Shown here piece after piece: positions 25,502 to 34,157 of a stretch of 63,108 bases of DNA (the first letter of the stretch is position 1; each line of letters begins with the position of its first letter). The stretch is taken from NCBI GenBank assembly GCA_949282265.1, contig CASDOZ010000012.1:1-63108 (forward strand). The letters run 5' to 3'. Below the pieces are notes generated by a model, which was not told the origin of the DNA, did not search any database, and worked only from the letters and a program-made list of their open reading frames with translations. The DNA comes from an uncultured Bacteroidales bacterium (GTDB taxonomy: Bacteria > Bacteroidota > Bacteroidia > Bacteroidales > Paludibacteraceae). Position numbers and translations under genes: made by a program.

Positions 25502-26317
25502 ATGAAATCCAAAACACTTTTCATACTTCTTGTCGGAATCTTTTTCCGGGCTGCCGCTCAAGTTACAGACATTATTCCTTCCGGAACACCAATAGCCAAT
25601 ACGACTGTGGCACGAACGGATGTGTGGTCATGCTTCAGCAATCCGGCTACGTTGATACAACCCGAAACATGGCAGGCTGCCATGCAATTTGAAAACAAAT
25701 ACCTGATTCCGGAACTGTCCACCAAGTTAATCCAAGCCGCCTATACAAACAACATCGTGAACATAGGCATCGGATTCTCACACTTCGGATACAGCAAATA
25801 CAACGAAATGCTGGCCGGCATTGCACTGTCTCGCAATTTCGGCGACAAATTTTCGATAGGTGTGCAAGGAAACCTGTATGCCAGTTATTTTTCCGATGAA
25901 GTCGGCTATCAATACGCATTCATTCCACAAGTGGGCATGACGGCGCATCTGGCAACCAATTTCACACTCGGTTTCCATGCTTTCAACCCATTCCAACAGA
26001 ATTTGCACACAGACCATATTGAAAAACGGCTGCCATCGCTGTTTTCGCTCGGTACAGACCTGCGTTTTGCCGAAGATTTCTGCTGGACAACACAAATAGA
26101 CAAGGAAGTGAGCAGCAGTTTCCGTTTCGCAACGGGATTTGAATGGGACATGGTCGAACAGTTCACGTTAAAAATAGGCGGCTACGGGTCGGAATATTTC
26201 GTGGGCTGCCTAGGAGTCGGGCTGCATTTCGGCGGATTCGGTTTCGACCTGAACAGCGAACTGCATCCGGTCTTGGGAGTCAACCTGCTCGGAAACCTCA
26301 GTTACAAACTCAAATAA
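25502..26317 (+). CDS. Outer-membrane beta-barrel protein (PorV/PorQ-like)
   Basis: The 271-residue protein has a signal peptide (MKSKTLFILLVGIFFRAAAQ) followed by alternating amphipathic strands with aromatic ends (IGIGFSHFGYSKYNEML, FSIGVQGNLYASYF), typical of a FadL/PorV-type barrel. The NPATL motif near the mature N-terminus is common in PorV/PorQ-like proteins. The function is not known. It precedes the HhH/barrel gene at 26325 by 7 bp, so the two are probably one unit. Confidence 0.75.
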   Translation: MKSKTLFILLVGIFFRAAAQVTDIIPSGTPIANTTVARTDVWSCFSNPATLIQPETWQAAMQFENKYLIPELSTKLIQAAYTNNIVNIGIGFSHFGYSKYNEMLAGIALSRNFGDKFSIGVQGNLYASYFSDEVGYQYAFIPQVGMTAHLATNFTLGFHAFNPFQQNLHTDHIEKRLPSLFSLGTDLRFAEDFCWTTQIDKEVSSSFRFATGFEWDMVEQFTLKIGGYGSEYFVGCLGVGLHFGGFGFDLNSELHPVLGVNLLGNLSYKLK

Positions 26318-26324
26318 GCGGAAC

Positions 26325-28421
26325 GTGAAAAGCAAATATTACATATTGCTCCTCGTTCTGATACCGCTACGTATTATTGCCCAACCGGATCCAGATGCGC
26401 AAATAGAACAAATCATTGCCGACATATACGAACAGTTGTCCGAAGAGAGCGAAGAGGAATTGGATTTCACCACTTTTTTCGAGGATTTGTACGCGCTTTC
26501 GCAATCCCCCATCAATCTCAATACAGCCACCAAAAGCGATTTGGAAAAACTGCAATTCCTGTCGGACATGCAAATTGACAACATACTTTACTATGTTTAC
26601 AGCACGGGCAACATGCAGACCATATATGAACTGCAACTGATTGACGGACTTACGACATTGGAAATACGAAATCTGCTTCCTTTTGTGCAAGCCAGCGGAC
26701 AAACCGCCCGAAAACCGCCACCGACAAACCTGCGGAACATTTTCTATTACGGCAAAAACGAACTGCTTTTACGCCTTGACCGCATCATAGAACAAAAAAA
26801 GGGCTACAAAACAACTATCGAGGAAGACGAAGCCGGCAACCAGACCACCAAAAGGACATATGCCGGCGACCCGTTCTACACATCACTACGCTACCGTTTC
26901 AACTACGCGAACCGCGTACAATTCGGCTTTTCGGCCGAAAAAGATGCCGGCGAACAATTTTGGGGAGATTACAACAAAGGCTACGACTTCTACTCCGCCT
27001 TCCTGCAACTGGACGACATCTGGAAATTCAAAACCATTGTGGCAGGCGACTACCGCGCCAACTTCGGTCTCGGGCTGGTTGTGCGCCCCGAATTCGGGTT
27101 CGGGAAATCAGCCTACGTACTCAACGTGACGCCTCGCAACAGCGGCTTGAAAAAGTTCAGTTCGACCGACGAATACAACTTTTTCCGCGGGGCAGGCGCC
27201 ACACTCCGTCTCGGCCCTGCCGACATAAGCGTATTCTATTCCAACAAAAACATTGATGCTGACGTAACCGACGGCAAATTCAGCAGCATTTACAAAACCG
27301 GACTACACCGCACTGAAACCGAACGGGCTAAAAAACGCAACGTGAACCAACAAGTGATCGGCTGCAATGCCAGCGTGGACTACAAACGCTTCCACATTGG
27401 CCTGACCGCGGCATACACGCTGTTTAGCGACACGCTCGTGCCCGAGCCGAACACCTACAACGCGCCCTATTTCAGCGGGAAAAGACTGCTTGTAGCCGGA
27501 ACAGACTACCGCTTCCGCATTAACCGGCTCACCGTTTTCGGCGAAACAGCCCTGAGCAGTACCCGAGGCATCGCCACCCTGAACGGGCTATCCTACACGC
27601 CGGTTTCCACCGTAGGATTAGTCATGCTACACCGTTATTATTCGCCGAAATTCGACAACCTGTTCGCCACCGCCTTCGGCGAAAACTCACGCAACAACAA
27701 CGAACAAGGCTTGTATCTCGGCACGGAAATATACCCGTTCCGGCGATGGAAAATTTCCGCCTACGCCGACGGCTTTCGTTTCATGTTCCCGAAATACGGC
27801 ACGGATGCGCCAAGCGACGGGTTCGACTATCTGTTGCAAGCCGATTTCTCCGCCACACGCACCACCAGCATGTATTGGCGGCTGAAATGGGAACGCAAAA
27901 GCAGCAACTTGAGCGATGCTAACACGAACCTGGCAACCATTGTTCCTGTCAACAAAGCCTCCATACGTTATTATCTCACATACGGCGACAACCGCCTGAC
28001 ATTCAAAAATATTATGGAAGCCAATCTGGCTGCCAACAATATAGGCAAACCGACTTTCGGCATTATGGCCTTGCAGGATATCAGCTACCGATTTGCCAAT
28101 GTGCCACTCACCATCGACCTGCGCTTCCAAGTGTTCGATGCACCTGTTTACGACAACCGTTTTTACAGCTACGAGAAAGACATTTTGTACGCTTTTTCCA
28201 TTCCCATGTACTATGGCCGCGGCGCACGCTACTACTTGAACATGAAATATGAACTGAACGACCAACTGTGCTTCTGGTTCAAAGTCGGCCAAACCGTATA
28301 TGCCGACGGACGAGAATCCATCGGCACCTCCTATGAAACCATAGAGGGCAACCGCACGACCAACATGCGTTTTCTTGTGCGCTGGAAATTCGGCGGCGGA
28401 AAATGGAAAAAGGGGAAATGA
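26325..28421 (+). CDS. Exported helix-hairpin-helix plus beta-barrel protein
   Basis: The 698-residue protein starts at GTG with a signal peptide (VKSKYYILLLVLIPLRIIAQ). Residues ~55-125 hold ComEA-like helix-hairpin-helix repeats (INLNTATKSDLEKLQFLS). The remaining ~550 residues are alternating beta-strands rich in aromatic residues, consistent with an outer-membrane barrel. The family is Bacteroidota-typical and without known function. HhH repeats usually bind DNA, so a surface DNA-binding or uptake role is possible but unproven. It is co-transcribed with the PorV-like gene 7 bp upstream. Confidence 0.8.
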   Translation: MKSKYYILLLVLIPLRIIAQPDPDAQIEQIIADIYEQLSEESEEELDFTTFFEDLYALSQSPINLNTATKSDLEKLQFLSDMQIDNILYYVYSTGNMQTIYELQLIDGLTTLEIRNLLPFVQASGQTARKPPPTNLRNIFYYGKNELLLRLDRIIEQKKGYKTTIEEDEAGNQTTKRTYAGDPFYTSLRYRFNYANRVQFGFSAEKDAGEQFWGDYNKGYDFYSAFLQLDDIWKFKTIVAGDYRANFGLGLVVRPEFGFGKSAYVLNVTPRNSGLKKFSSTDEYNFFRGAGATLRLGPADISVFYSNKNIDADVTDGKFSSIYKTGLHRTETERAKKRNVNQQVIGCNASVDYKRFHIGLTAAYTLFSDTLVPEPNTYNAPYFSGKRLLVAGTDYRFRINRLTVFGETALSSTRGIATLNGLSYTPVSTVGLVMLHRYYSPKFDNLFATAFGENSRNNNEQGLYLGTEIYPFRRWKISAYADGFRFMFPKYGTDAPSDGFDYLLQADFSATRTTSMYWRLKWERKSSNLSDANTNLATIVPVNKASIRYYLTYGDNRLTFKNIMEANLAANNIGKPTFGIMALQDISYRFANVPLTIDLRFQVFDAPVYDNRFYSYEKDILYAFSIPMYYGRGARYYLNMKYELNDQLCFWFKVGQTVYADGRESIGTSYETIEGNRTTNMRFLVRWKFGGGKWKKGK

Positions 28422-28487
28422 GAAAATCTTCTATATATTTCTCTTTATCAATTAAGTAGAAAATCTAAAGTCTGGTTACAAAAAAAA

Positions 28488-28757
28488 TTAGACAATATCA
28501 CCATCACTGATTTCTTCGGAAGCAAAATCCGAAAAGAATGTTTCCAATGATATTCCATGTATATCTAAAATACGTAACAGCGAGACAAGTGTCAAATTAC
28601 AACCTTTTTCCATACGCCAATAACTCACACGATTCAACCCATGCTCATACGCAAATATCTCCGCACTTGTATAACCTTTTTCTATACGCAACTTTTTTAT
28701 ACGCTTACCTATTTTCTCTAACCGCGGATCTTGACCAGGCTGTATAGCTTTTGTCAT
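28488..28757 (-). CDS. XRE-family helix-turn-helix regulator
   Basis: The 89-residue protein is essentially one HTH_3 domain: IGKRIKKLRIEKGYTSAEIFAYEHGLNRVSYWRMEKG, then a fourth helix ending LDIHGISLETFF. It resembles small chromosomal or mobile-element repressors. A -7-like TACTTTTG (28780-28787, minus) lies close upstream. It is flanked by intergenic sequence with no obvious phage or toxin gene; the next genes are the lipoproteins at 29166. Confidence 0.85.
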   Translation of the reverse strand: MTKAIQPGQDPRLEKIGKRIKKLRIEKGYTSAEIFAYEHGLNRVSYWRMEKGCNLTLVSLLRILDIHGISLETFFSDFASEEISDGDIV

Positions 28758-28779
28758 GAAAATAAAGATATTTAATCAA

Positions 28780-28787
28780 CAAAAGTA
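28780..28787 (-). promoter_or_regulatory. -7 box of the XRE regulator
   Basis: TACTTTTG on the minus strand, 22 bp before the start codon. The -33 element is poor. Confidence 0.45.
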
Positions 28788-28887
28788 GGAGTTTTTCCAA
28801 ATAGCAGAAACCGCACACAAAATCCATACTATATTAAGACATAAAATAAAAAACTGCATATATTATGGTTTTTCAGAAAAAATATAA

Positions 28888-28895
28888 TATCTTTG
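28888..28895 (+). promoter_or_regulatory. Likely -7 box for the two lipoprotein genes
   Basis: TATCTTTG is followed by TAGCCGAA as at the candidate RNA at 8276. Transcription from here would give a leader of about 265 nt. The rest of 28796-29165 is AT-rich with no other signal I can support. Confidence 0.45.
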
Positions 28896-29165
28896 TAGCC
28901 GAAAACAATGGGGAAAAACCGAAAACCCTTAAATAGAGTAGGTTTTAACAATAAAATACTTTAATCAAGAAACTGCATCTATTTACAATTTTAGGTACAA
29001 TGCTATGACAAATATGAGTTACTATAGCAAATGGACAATAAGTCAAATAAGCAATCAACATTCTATATAATTTTAAAATAATTCAATCTACAGTTCCATA
29101 AAACCAAAAATAAAACAGCAAAAATAAACACGGCTAAAACACAATAACAATAAATATTTTAAAAC

Positions 29166-29927
29166 ATGAAAACTTACAACACTTTCTTAATTTTCTGCTT
29201 CACCTCAATGTTAGCGTCTTGCGGTACACTTCTCAATGGAAGCAAAGTGACGCTTCATGATGACAAAGTCAAAGAACCTGTAGATATTACAGTAGGGAAA
29301 AGATATTACAATAATGTAAATTTACCCTACAAGATAAAAGTAACATCTGGTTATAAACCTGTAACAGTTTCTGTAACATCGGAATTATATGAACCATATG
29401 AGTTTTCTATACAGAAAAAATTTAATGCCGCTTCATTGGGAAACCTATTACTTTTCGGATTGCCTGGATATGTCGTAGATCTTGCTACTGGTTGCGTTAT
29501 GAAACCCGACCAAAAGGACTATTACATCAACATGCAGCGAAAAACAAATGATACATCCAATCAACAAATATATATCCTTAACAACACAAATACCTATGAA
29601 CAAGAAAATCAAATAGGATTAGATGAAATAATCATTAGATGGCAAATAGATTCTGAACCACGAGGGGCAAGAGTATTCTGGAGGGTTGTTTCAAATGTCC
29701 CCAACGAAGTACATAATACCAACGAGAATTACTTAATGTCAACTCCATATGAAGAAACAAAGTCTTTTTCAATCAAAGGTTTAACCTATGAAAACTCAGC
29801 AAATGTACAAATAGAGATAAAAGTAACAAAAGTAGGCTATGAAGACCAAATCAAACGATTTAATGTAAGGCAAGCTATAGATCAACAAGAAATCAGTGCC
29901 TTCTTCCAATTAGTACCCAAAAATTAA
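29166..29927 (+). CDS. Lipoprotein with PEGA-like C-terminal domain (paralog A)
   Basis: The 253-residue protein has a lipoprotein signal (FTSMLASCG), so it is anchored in a membrane, probably facing the periplasm. Residues ~20-130 include VTLHDDKVKEPVDITVGKRYY, FNAASLGNLLLFGLPGYVVDLATG and PDQKDYYINM, resembling Bacteroidota lipoproteins with a small hydrophobic segment. The last ~100 residues form a domain shared with the genes at 29956, 61550 and 62563. Its shared elements are IIRW.IDS.P.GA..FWRV, TPYE, YENS, GYEDQIKRFNVRQAIDQQEIS. The pattern resembles a PEGA domain with an insertion. It lies 28 bp upstream of paralog B. Confidence 0.78.
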   Translation: MKTYNTFLIFCFTSMLASCGTLLNGSKVTLHDDKVKEPVDITVGKRYYNNVNLPYKIKVTSGYKPVTVSVTSELYEPYEFSIQKKFNAASLGNLLLFGLPGYVVDLATGCVMKPDQKDYYINMQRKTNDTSNQQIYILNNTNTYEQENQIGLDEIIIRWQIDSEPRGARVFWRVVSNVPNEVHNTNENYLMSTPYEETKSFSIKGLTYENSANVQIEIKVTKVGYEDQIKRFNVRQAIDQQEISAFFQLVPKN

Positions 29928-29955
29928 TGTGGAACCAATTTAAAATACATATATT

Positions 29956-30717
29956 ATGAAAAAAAGTTTTTTATTACTTAGTGTTTTTGCGTTCATAACA
30001 TCTTGCGCAACTTTCAACACAACAACCTCCAGTACACAAAATGTACGAGTTGAAATTGAAACACCTCAAAAAGGAGAGTTAGTCTTTTATAATAACCAAT
30101 TCATGGGACAAACTCCTTGTGCCATAACCCTCCCATTAGTTGCTAATTATCAAGTAAACTCAGTTTCGAGGGGGTTTAAGGTTAATGCCACGACAGTGAC
30201 TACTTATAAAAATTGGACTCTAAAATTCGTAAATCAATATGGGTCATCAAGAGAAGTCACATATAATCCCGGAGATTTGGCAGTTATAAATGGCGTTTAT
30301 CAAATAAAAGACAAAATACAGACAAAAGTAACAGATCCAACTATCATGGCAGGTGAAGAAAATAATATGGTTAGCAGAGATAATCCTGGACAGACAGGAT
30401 TGGAAAAAACAATAATTAGGTGGAAAGTTGATTCAGACCCGCAAGGTGCAAGAATATTTTGGAGAGTAATATCAAATATTCCTCAGATTGTTAAAAACAC
30501 AAATGAAACTTATTTGATGACCACCCCTTATGAAGAAACACGTGCGTTTAATATTCTCGGATTAAGCTATGAAAATTCTCGTGATGTACAAATAGAATTT
30601 AGGGTTTCAAAATCTGGCTACGAAGATCAAATCAAGCGATTTAATGTAAGACAAGCCATAGACCAACAAGAAATAAGCACTTTTTTCGAGTTGGTGCCAA
30701 AAGAAACTAATGAATAA
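29956..30717 (+). CDS. Lipoprotein with PEGA-like C-terminal domain (paralog B)
   Basis: The 253-residue protein has a lipoprotein signal (FAFITSCAT). Its N-terminal ~110 residues (VRVEIETPQKGELVFYNNQFMGQTPCAITLPL) look like a PEGA repeat: 'NQFMGQTP' matches the usual G.TP turn. The last ~100 residues are the same shared domain as in the gene before it and end KRFNVRQAIDQQEISTFFELVPK. The N-terminal halves of the two neighbours differ, so the C-terminal domain is the conserved module. The function is unknown; PEGA domains usually bind at the cell surface. Confidence 0.78.
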   Translation: MKKSFLLLSVFAFITSCATFNTTTSSTQNVRVEIETPQKGELVFYNNQFMGQTPCAITLPLVANYQVNSVSRGFKVNATTVTTYKNWTLKFVNQYGSSREVTYNPGDLAVINGVYQIKDKIQTKVTDPTIMAGEENNMVSRDNPGQTGLEKTIIRWKVDSDPQGARIFWRVISNIPQIVKNTNETYLMTTPYEETRAFNILGLSYENSRDVQIEFRVSKSGYEDQIKRFNVRQAIDQQEISTFFELVPKETNE

Positions 30718-30862
30718 ACCATGCATCTAATCTATTAATAAACAGTCACTAATAATCAACTAACTGGAAATATTTTATTACAGTTTTCATACTGTTATAC
30801 GACAGAAAAGCATAAACTATTTGAGAAAGTAATATAGCTACCAGTACGTATAGTCTTTTATC

Positions 30863-30895
30863 CCGCCGGAAACGTTTCCGTTTCCGGCGGTTTTT
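30863..30895 (+). terminator. Terminator downstream of the lipoprotein pair
   Basis: A perfect 12-bp stem (30863-30874 with 30879-30890), loop TTTC and five T. It lies ~145 bp after the last stop and nearly repeats the hairpin at 437. Confidence 0.85.
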
Positions 30896-30964
30896 GTGTT
30901 ATGGAGTACATGCAACACGCACAGCGTTGCGCCGCAAAACCCCACATAAGACCACGCTTACTGG

Positions 30965-31196
30965 ATGCCGCATCAAGTGCGGCATGACACAGTGAAAAGA
31001 CCAAGCGGCGGTGCAGAAGAACACAGCAACACAGCGGCGCAAACAGCACCGTCACCCCGTGCTCCGACACGGGGCCTTGGGTGATGAAAGCGAGAATGAA
31101 CAATGGCACGGCGGTAGTGTAACGTAATACCACGCATAAGGCCACCGGAATTCCCGCTCGGAGGCGGGAATGACAAAAAAGGCCAGTTCAACTGGC
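30965..31196. repeat. Cluster of four small palindromes, three of them REP-like
   Basis: Within 230 bp lie: a plus-strand 8-bp stem with loop TCAAG (30965-30985) whose last T begins TGAC (30985-30988); a minus-strand CCCCGTG-TCGGAG-CACGGGG then TGAC (31051-31074); a plus-strand TTCCCGC-TCGGAG-GCGGGAA then TGAC (31151-31174); and GCCAGTT-C-AACTGGC (31182-31196). Three different stems keep the TGAC tail and two share the loop. No gene is visible in 30718-31265 apart from these and the terminator. Confidence 0.8.
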
Positions 31197-31265
31197 GTCT
31201 AACGAATGACAGAAAAAAGCACGGCATAACAGAGCGGAGTATAAACATACTCCCGCCAAGGCCTG

Positions 31266-31715
31266 TCACTTCAACGTTATGTACAGGATATTGCGTGAAT
31301 TGCGCACTTTGTAGGATTTAAGCGGGTAGCGGGATATGCCATTTTTAGGCAATCCAAAGCCATAGGAAACATCGTAAACCTCGCCGCAACTTTCGCATAC
31401 GGCCTCGCCGACATCGTTGGGCACGACACGCACATTGCGGTCGCATTCCTTGGGACAAGCCAAGTCAAAAGCATAATACTCACTGTCGAAGCCGATATAA
31501 ACCAATATGCCGCCATAACCGATACGGTCGGTTTCCAAATGCCGCTCGGTAAAGGTCAGGTATTGGCAAGGAGCTGTGAAAGTAGCGTATTCCGTATTAA
31601 GGTTCAGTTGCAGGTTGACCGTATAATCCGGAATGGGCGACAAATTATTTTGGTTGCAAGACGACAGCAGCAAGATAGCAACCCACATCATCCCTTTTTT
31701 CAGACAGGCAATCAT
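31266..31715 (-). CDS. Lipoprotein with Rieske-like fold, cysteines only
   Basis: The 149-residue protein has a lipoprotein signal (AILLLSSCNQ). The mature domain (residues ~35-149) has the strand pattern and CPKEC ... CESCG spacing of a Rieske-type domain, followed by GLPKNGISRYPLKSYKV, where Rieske proteins have the second cluster loop. The histidines that would hold a 2Fe-2S cluster are absent, so four cysteines remain and zinc is more likely. It overlaps the aldo/keto reductase gene by 4 bp and is probably translated from the same message. The function is unknown. Confidence 0.72.
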   Translation of the reverse strand: MIACLKKGMMWVAILLLSSCNQNNLSPIPDYTVNLQLNLNTEYATFTAPCQYLTFTERHLETDRIGYGGILVYIGFDSEYYAFDLACPKECDRNVRVVPNDVGEAVCESCGEVYDVSYGFGLPKNGISRYPLKSYKVRNSRNILYITLK

Positions 31716-32683
31716 AGTCCGGCTTGTTTTATGGCATTCAGCTCTTCGGCTGAAAATTCCGTATTGCGAAGGCTTTGCAAATTATCCTGCAATTGTTGCA
31801 GCGAACTTGCGCCGATAATGACCGAGGTCAATTCCGGCCGGCGCAAACACCAGGCAAGCGCCATTTGCGCCAAACTTTGGCCGCGCAAAGCGGCTATGCC
31901 GTTCAATTGCGCAATACGTGCCAACATATCAGGCGTAATGGTTTCACGTTTCAGGAATCCGTATGAGTGCGCCGCCCGCGAGTTTTCCGGGATGCCATGC
32001 AAATACTTATCGGACAGCAGGCCTTGCGCCAACGGTGAGAACGCCACAAAACCGCAGCGGTTTTCCCGAACCACCGGCAATACGGTTTCTTCCGCCTGTG
32101 GGGCGAAAATATTATACCTGTCCTGATAAACGAGGCACGGCGTACCGGCTTGTTTCAGCAAATCGATAGCCTGCTGCAATTTGTCGGCCGGATATTTCGA
32201 CAAGCCCACATAAAGTGCCTTGCCGCTCCTGACAATATCCGACAACGCACCCATGGTTTCTTCAAGCGGCGTTCCGGGGTCATAGCGATGTGAATAGAAA
32301 ATATCGACGTATTCCAGCCCCATACGCCGGAGGCTCTGGTCAATACCAGCCATCAAATGCTTGCGGCTACCCCATGTGCCGTAAGGGCCTTCCCACATGT
32401 CATGACCGGCTTTGGTGGAAATCAGCATTTCGTCGCGATGACCAGCAAACTGGGTTGTCAACAATTTGCCAAAATTACGCTCCGCGCTACCGGCCGGCGT
32501 ACCATAATTGTCAGCCAGATCGAAATGGGTAATTCCATAATCAAAGGCATACGATAGCATTTTCAAAGCCTCTTCGGAATCGTCCACATCTCCGAAGTTG
32601 TGCCATAATCCAAGCGCAATCTTCGGAAAAAAAAGCCCGCTGTTTCCACAACGGGTAAAGGCCATATTTTTATACAGTTCCAT
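31712..32683 (-). CDS. Aldo/keto reductase (YghZ-like)
   Basis: The 323-residue TIM-barrel oxidoreductase shows the AKR catalytic set: DLADNYG (Asp, Tyr), the conserved Lys in ISTKAGHD and the catalytic His in YSHRYDP, with an NADPH-binding C-terminal SVIIGASSLQQLQDNL. YGTWGSRKHLMAGIDQSLRRMGLEYVDIF is characteristic of YghZ-type enzymes, which reduce L-glyceraldehyde 3-phosphate or methylglyoxal. The actual substrate is not certain. It lies 6 bp downstream of the FKBP gene. Confidence 0.9.
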   Translation of the reverse strand: MELYKNMAFTRCGNSGLFFPKIALGLWHNFGDVDDSEEALKMLSYAFDYGITHFDLADNYGTPAGSAERNFGKLLTTQFAGHRDEMLISTKAGHDMWEGPYGTWGSRKHLMAGIDQSLRRMGLEYVDIFYSHRYDPGTPLEETMGALSDIVRSGKALYVGLSKYPADKLQQAIDLLKQAGTPCLVYQDRYNIFAPQAEETVLPVVRENRCGFVAFSPLAQGLLSDKYLHGIPENSRAAHSYGFLKRETITPDMLARIAQLNGIAALRGQSLAQMALAWCLRRPELTSVIIGASSLQQLQDNLQSLRNTEFSAEELNAIKQAGL

Positions 32684-32689
32684 ACGCTA

Positions 32690-33184
32690 TCAATTATTCG
32701 CCCCTGTCAAGGTCACTTCAAAAATCAATGTCGAATACGGCGGGATAAAACTGCTGGAGCCTTCCGTACCGCTACCATCCTCCCCATAAGCCAGATTATA
32801 AGGGATATAGAAAATATATGTGTCATGCACATGCATTTTCTGTATGCCTTCCTGCCAACCGGCTATTGCAGAAGACAGATAGTTGTAATAGGTAGAAGTT
32901 CCTTCACCCGTGGAGGGGTCAAAGGGCGTACCATCTATCAATGTCCCCTTGTAGGATGCGCTGATAAGACTGGTTGAATTGGGTCGGCGTTCCGCCTGCG
33001 ACGGGCTGGCCACAACCTTATATTGCAAACCGGTATGGGTTACCTGTACGCCTTCTTTCGTTTTGTTCTGTTCCAGCCAGAGCTGGTTCTGCACGCGCCA
33101 ATCAGCCCACTCATCCTGCTCACAGGCAGTCAGCACAAGGCAACACACACATGAAAAAAGAAATACGGAAAATTTAGACTTCAT
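32690..33184 (-). CDS. FKBP-type peptidyl-prolyl isomerase, lipoprotein
   Basis: The 164-residue protein has a lipoprotein signal (CLVLTACEQ) and a C-terminal FKBP domain: VSASYKGTLIDGTPFDP-type opening (here ISASYKGTLIDGTPFD), a WQEGIQKMHVHDTYIFYIP core, a Y-GEDG loop, and IPPYSTLIFEVTL at the end. It is predicted to assist folding of periplasmic or outer-membrane proteins. It is upstream of, and probably co-transcribed with, the aldo/keto reductase. Confidence 0.92.
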   Translation of the reverse strand: MKSKFSVFLFSCVCCLVLTACEQDEWADWRVQNQLWLEQNKTKEGVQVTHTGLQYKVVASPSQAERRPNSTSLISASYKGTLIDGTPFDPSTGEGTSTYYNYLSSAIAGWQEGIQKMHVHDTYIFYIPYNLAYGEDGSGTEGSSSFIPPYSTLIFEVTLTGANN

Positions 33185-33277
33185 GTTACTAATTGACGTA
33201 TTAACCGGACAAAAATAATCGTTTTTCAGTGCCGGCTCAAATTTGTTATAGATATTTAGGAGTTTGACACAAGGGTT

Positions 33278-34156
33278 TTATTTCGTTTTCATCACATCAA
33301 AACCCTCCCCATATACGCCAATGGCGGAACTTTGCGACACGAAAGCATTGGGGTCAATGTCTTTCACAATCCGGAAAATTTTCACGGACTCATTCTTGCG
33401 TGCCAGCACGGTAATCACTTTGACCGGGTGCTTGGAATACCAGCCCATGCCGTCCAAAATGGTTACGCCACGATGCACCTCCTTGTTAATGGCATCCGCA
33501 ATCTGTTCGTAATGTTGGGAAAAAATGAAAAACTGCACCGACTGCCGCACACCGTTGACCACCATATCGACCGAAAACGTGGCTATCACCATGGCACAAA
33601 GTCCATATACGGTTTTTTCAATGCTACCGCCTTCCAGAAAATAGGATGAACTGATGATGACCACATCGCAATAAAGCAACATGCGCCCCAACGTAATGTT
33701 GCGGTGCTTGTTCACAATCTTGGCGATAATATCCGTCCCGCCGGAACTGCCGTTATTGATAAACACGATACCAATGCCGATGCCCCACATGATTCCGCCG
33801 ATTACACACGCCATGAAGTTATCGTTTTCACCGACAAAGGTACCTATGGTTGCCTCTGGCAACACAGCCAGATAAAAAGTCAGCACGGCAACACCATAAA
33901 TGGTGCGTATGCAAAAACTCAGACCAATGGACTTGATGGCAATAATCAGCAAGACCAGATTAATCAAGAAATACGTTACCGAAATAGGCACGCCTATGGC
34001 AAAATATACCAAAGCCCCGATACCGGTAGCTCCACCGCCTACAATCTGATGCGGCAACAATAATCCTTTCCAGGCTGCCGCATAAAGCAACAAGCCCAAT
34101 GCTATCATGATATACTCACGAATAACAAGCCAATGTTTTGACAAATTACCGGACAT
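33278..34156 (-). CDS. YitT family membrane protein
   Basis: The 292-residue protein has about five to six helices with the YitT (DUF161) signature GGATGIGALVY and NNGSSGGTDIIAKI, followed by a C-terminal soluble DUF2179 domain (GVTILDGMGWYSKHPVKVITVLARKNE). The function of the family is not established. The gene starts 1 bp past the leuS stop. Confidence 0.93.
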   Translation of the reverse strand: MSGNLSKHWLVIREYIMIALGLLLYAAAWKGLLLPHQIVGGGATGIGALVYFAIGVPISVTYFLINLVLLIIAIKSIGLSFCIRTIYGVAVLTFYLAVLPEATIGTFVGENDNFMACVIGGIMWGIGIGIVFINNGSSGGTDIIAKIVNKHRNITLGRMLLYCDVVIISSSYFLEGGSIEKTVYGLCAMVIATFSVDMVVNGVRQSVQFFIFSQHYEQIADAINKEVHRGVTILDGMGWYSKHPVKVITVLARKNESVKIFRIVKDIDPNAFVSQSSAIGVYGEGFDVMKTK

Positions 34157-34157
34157 G

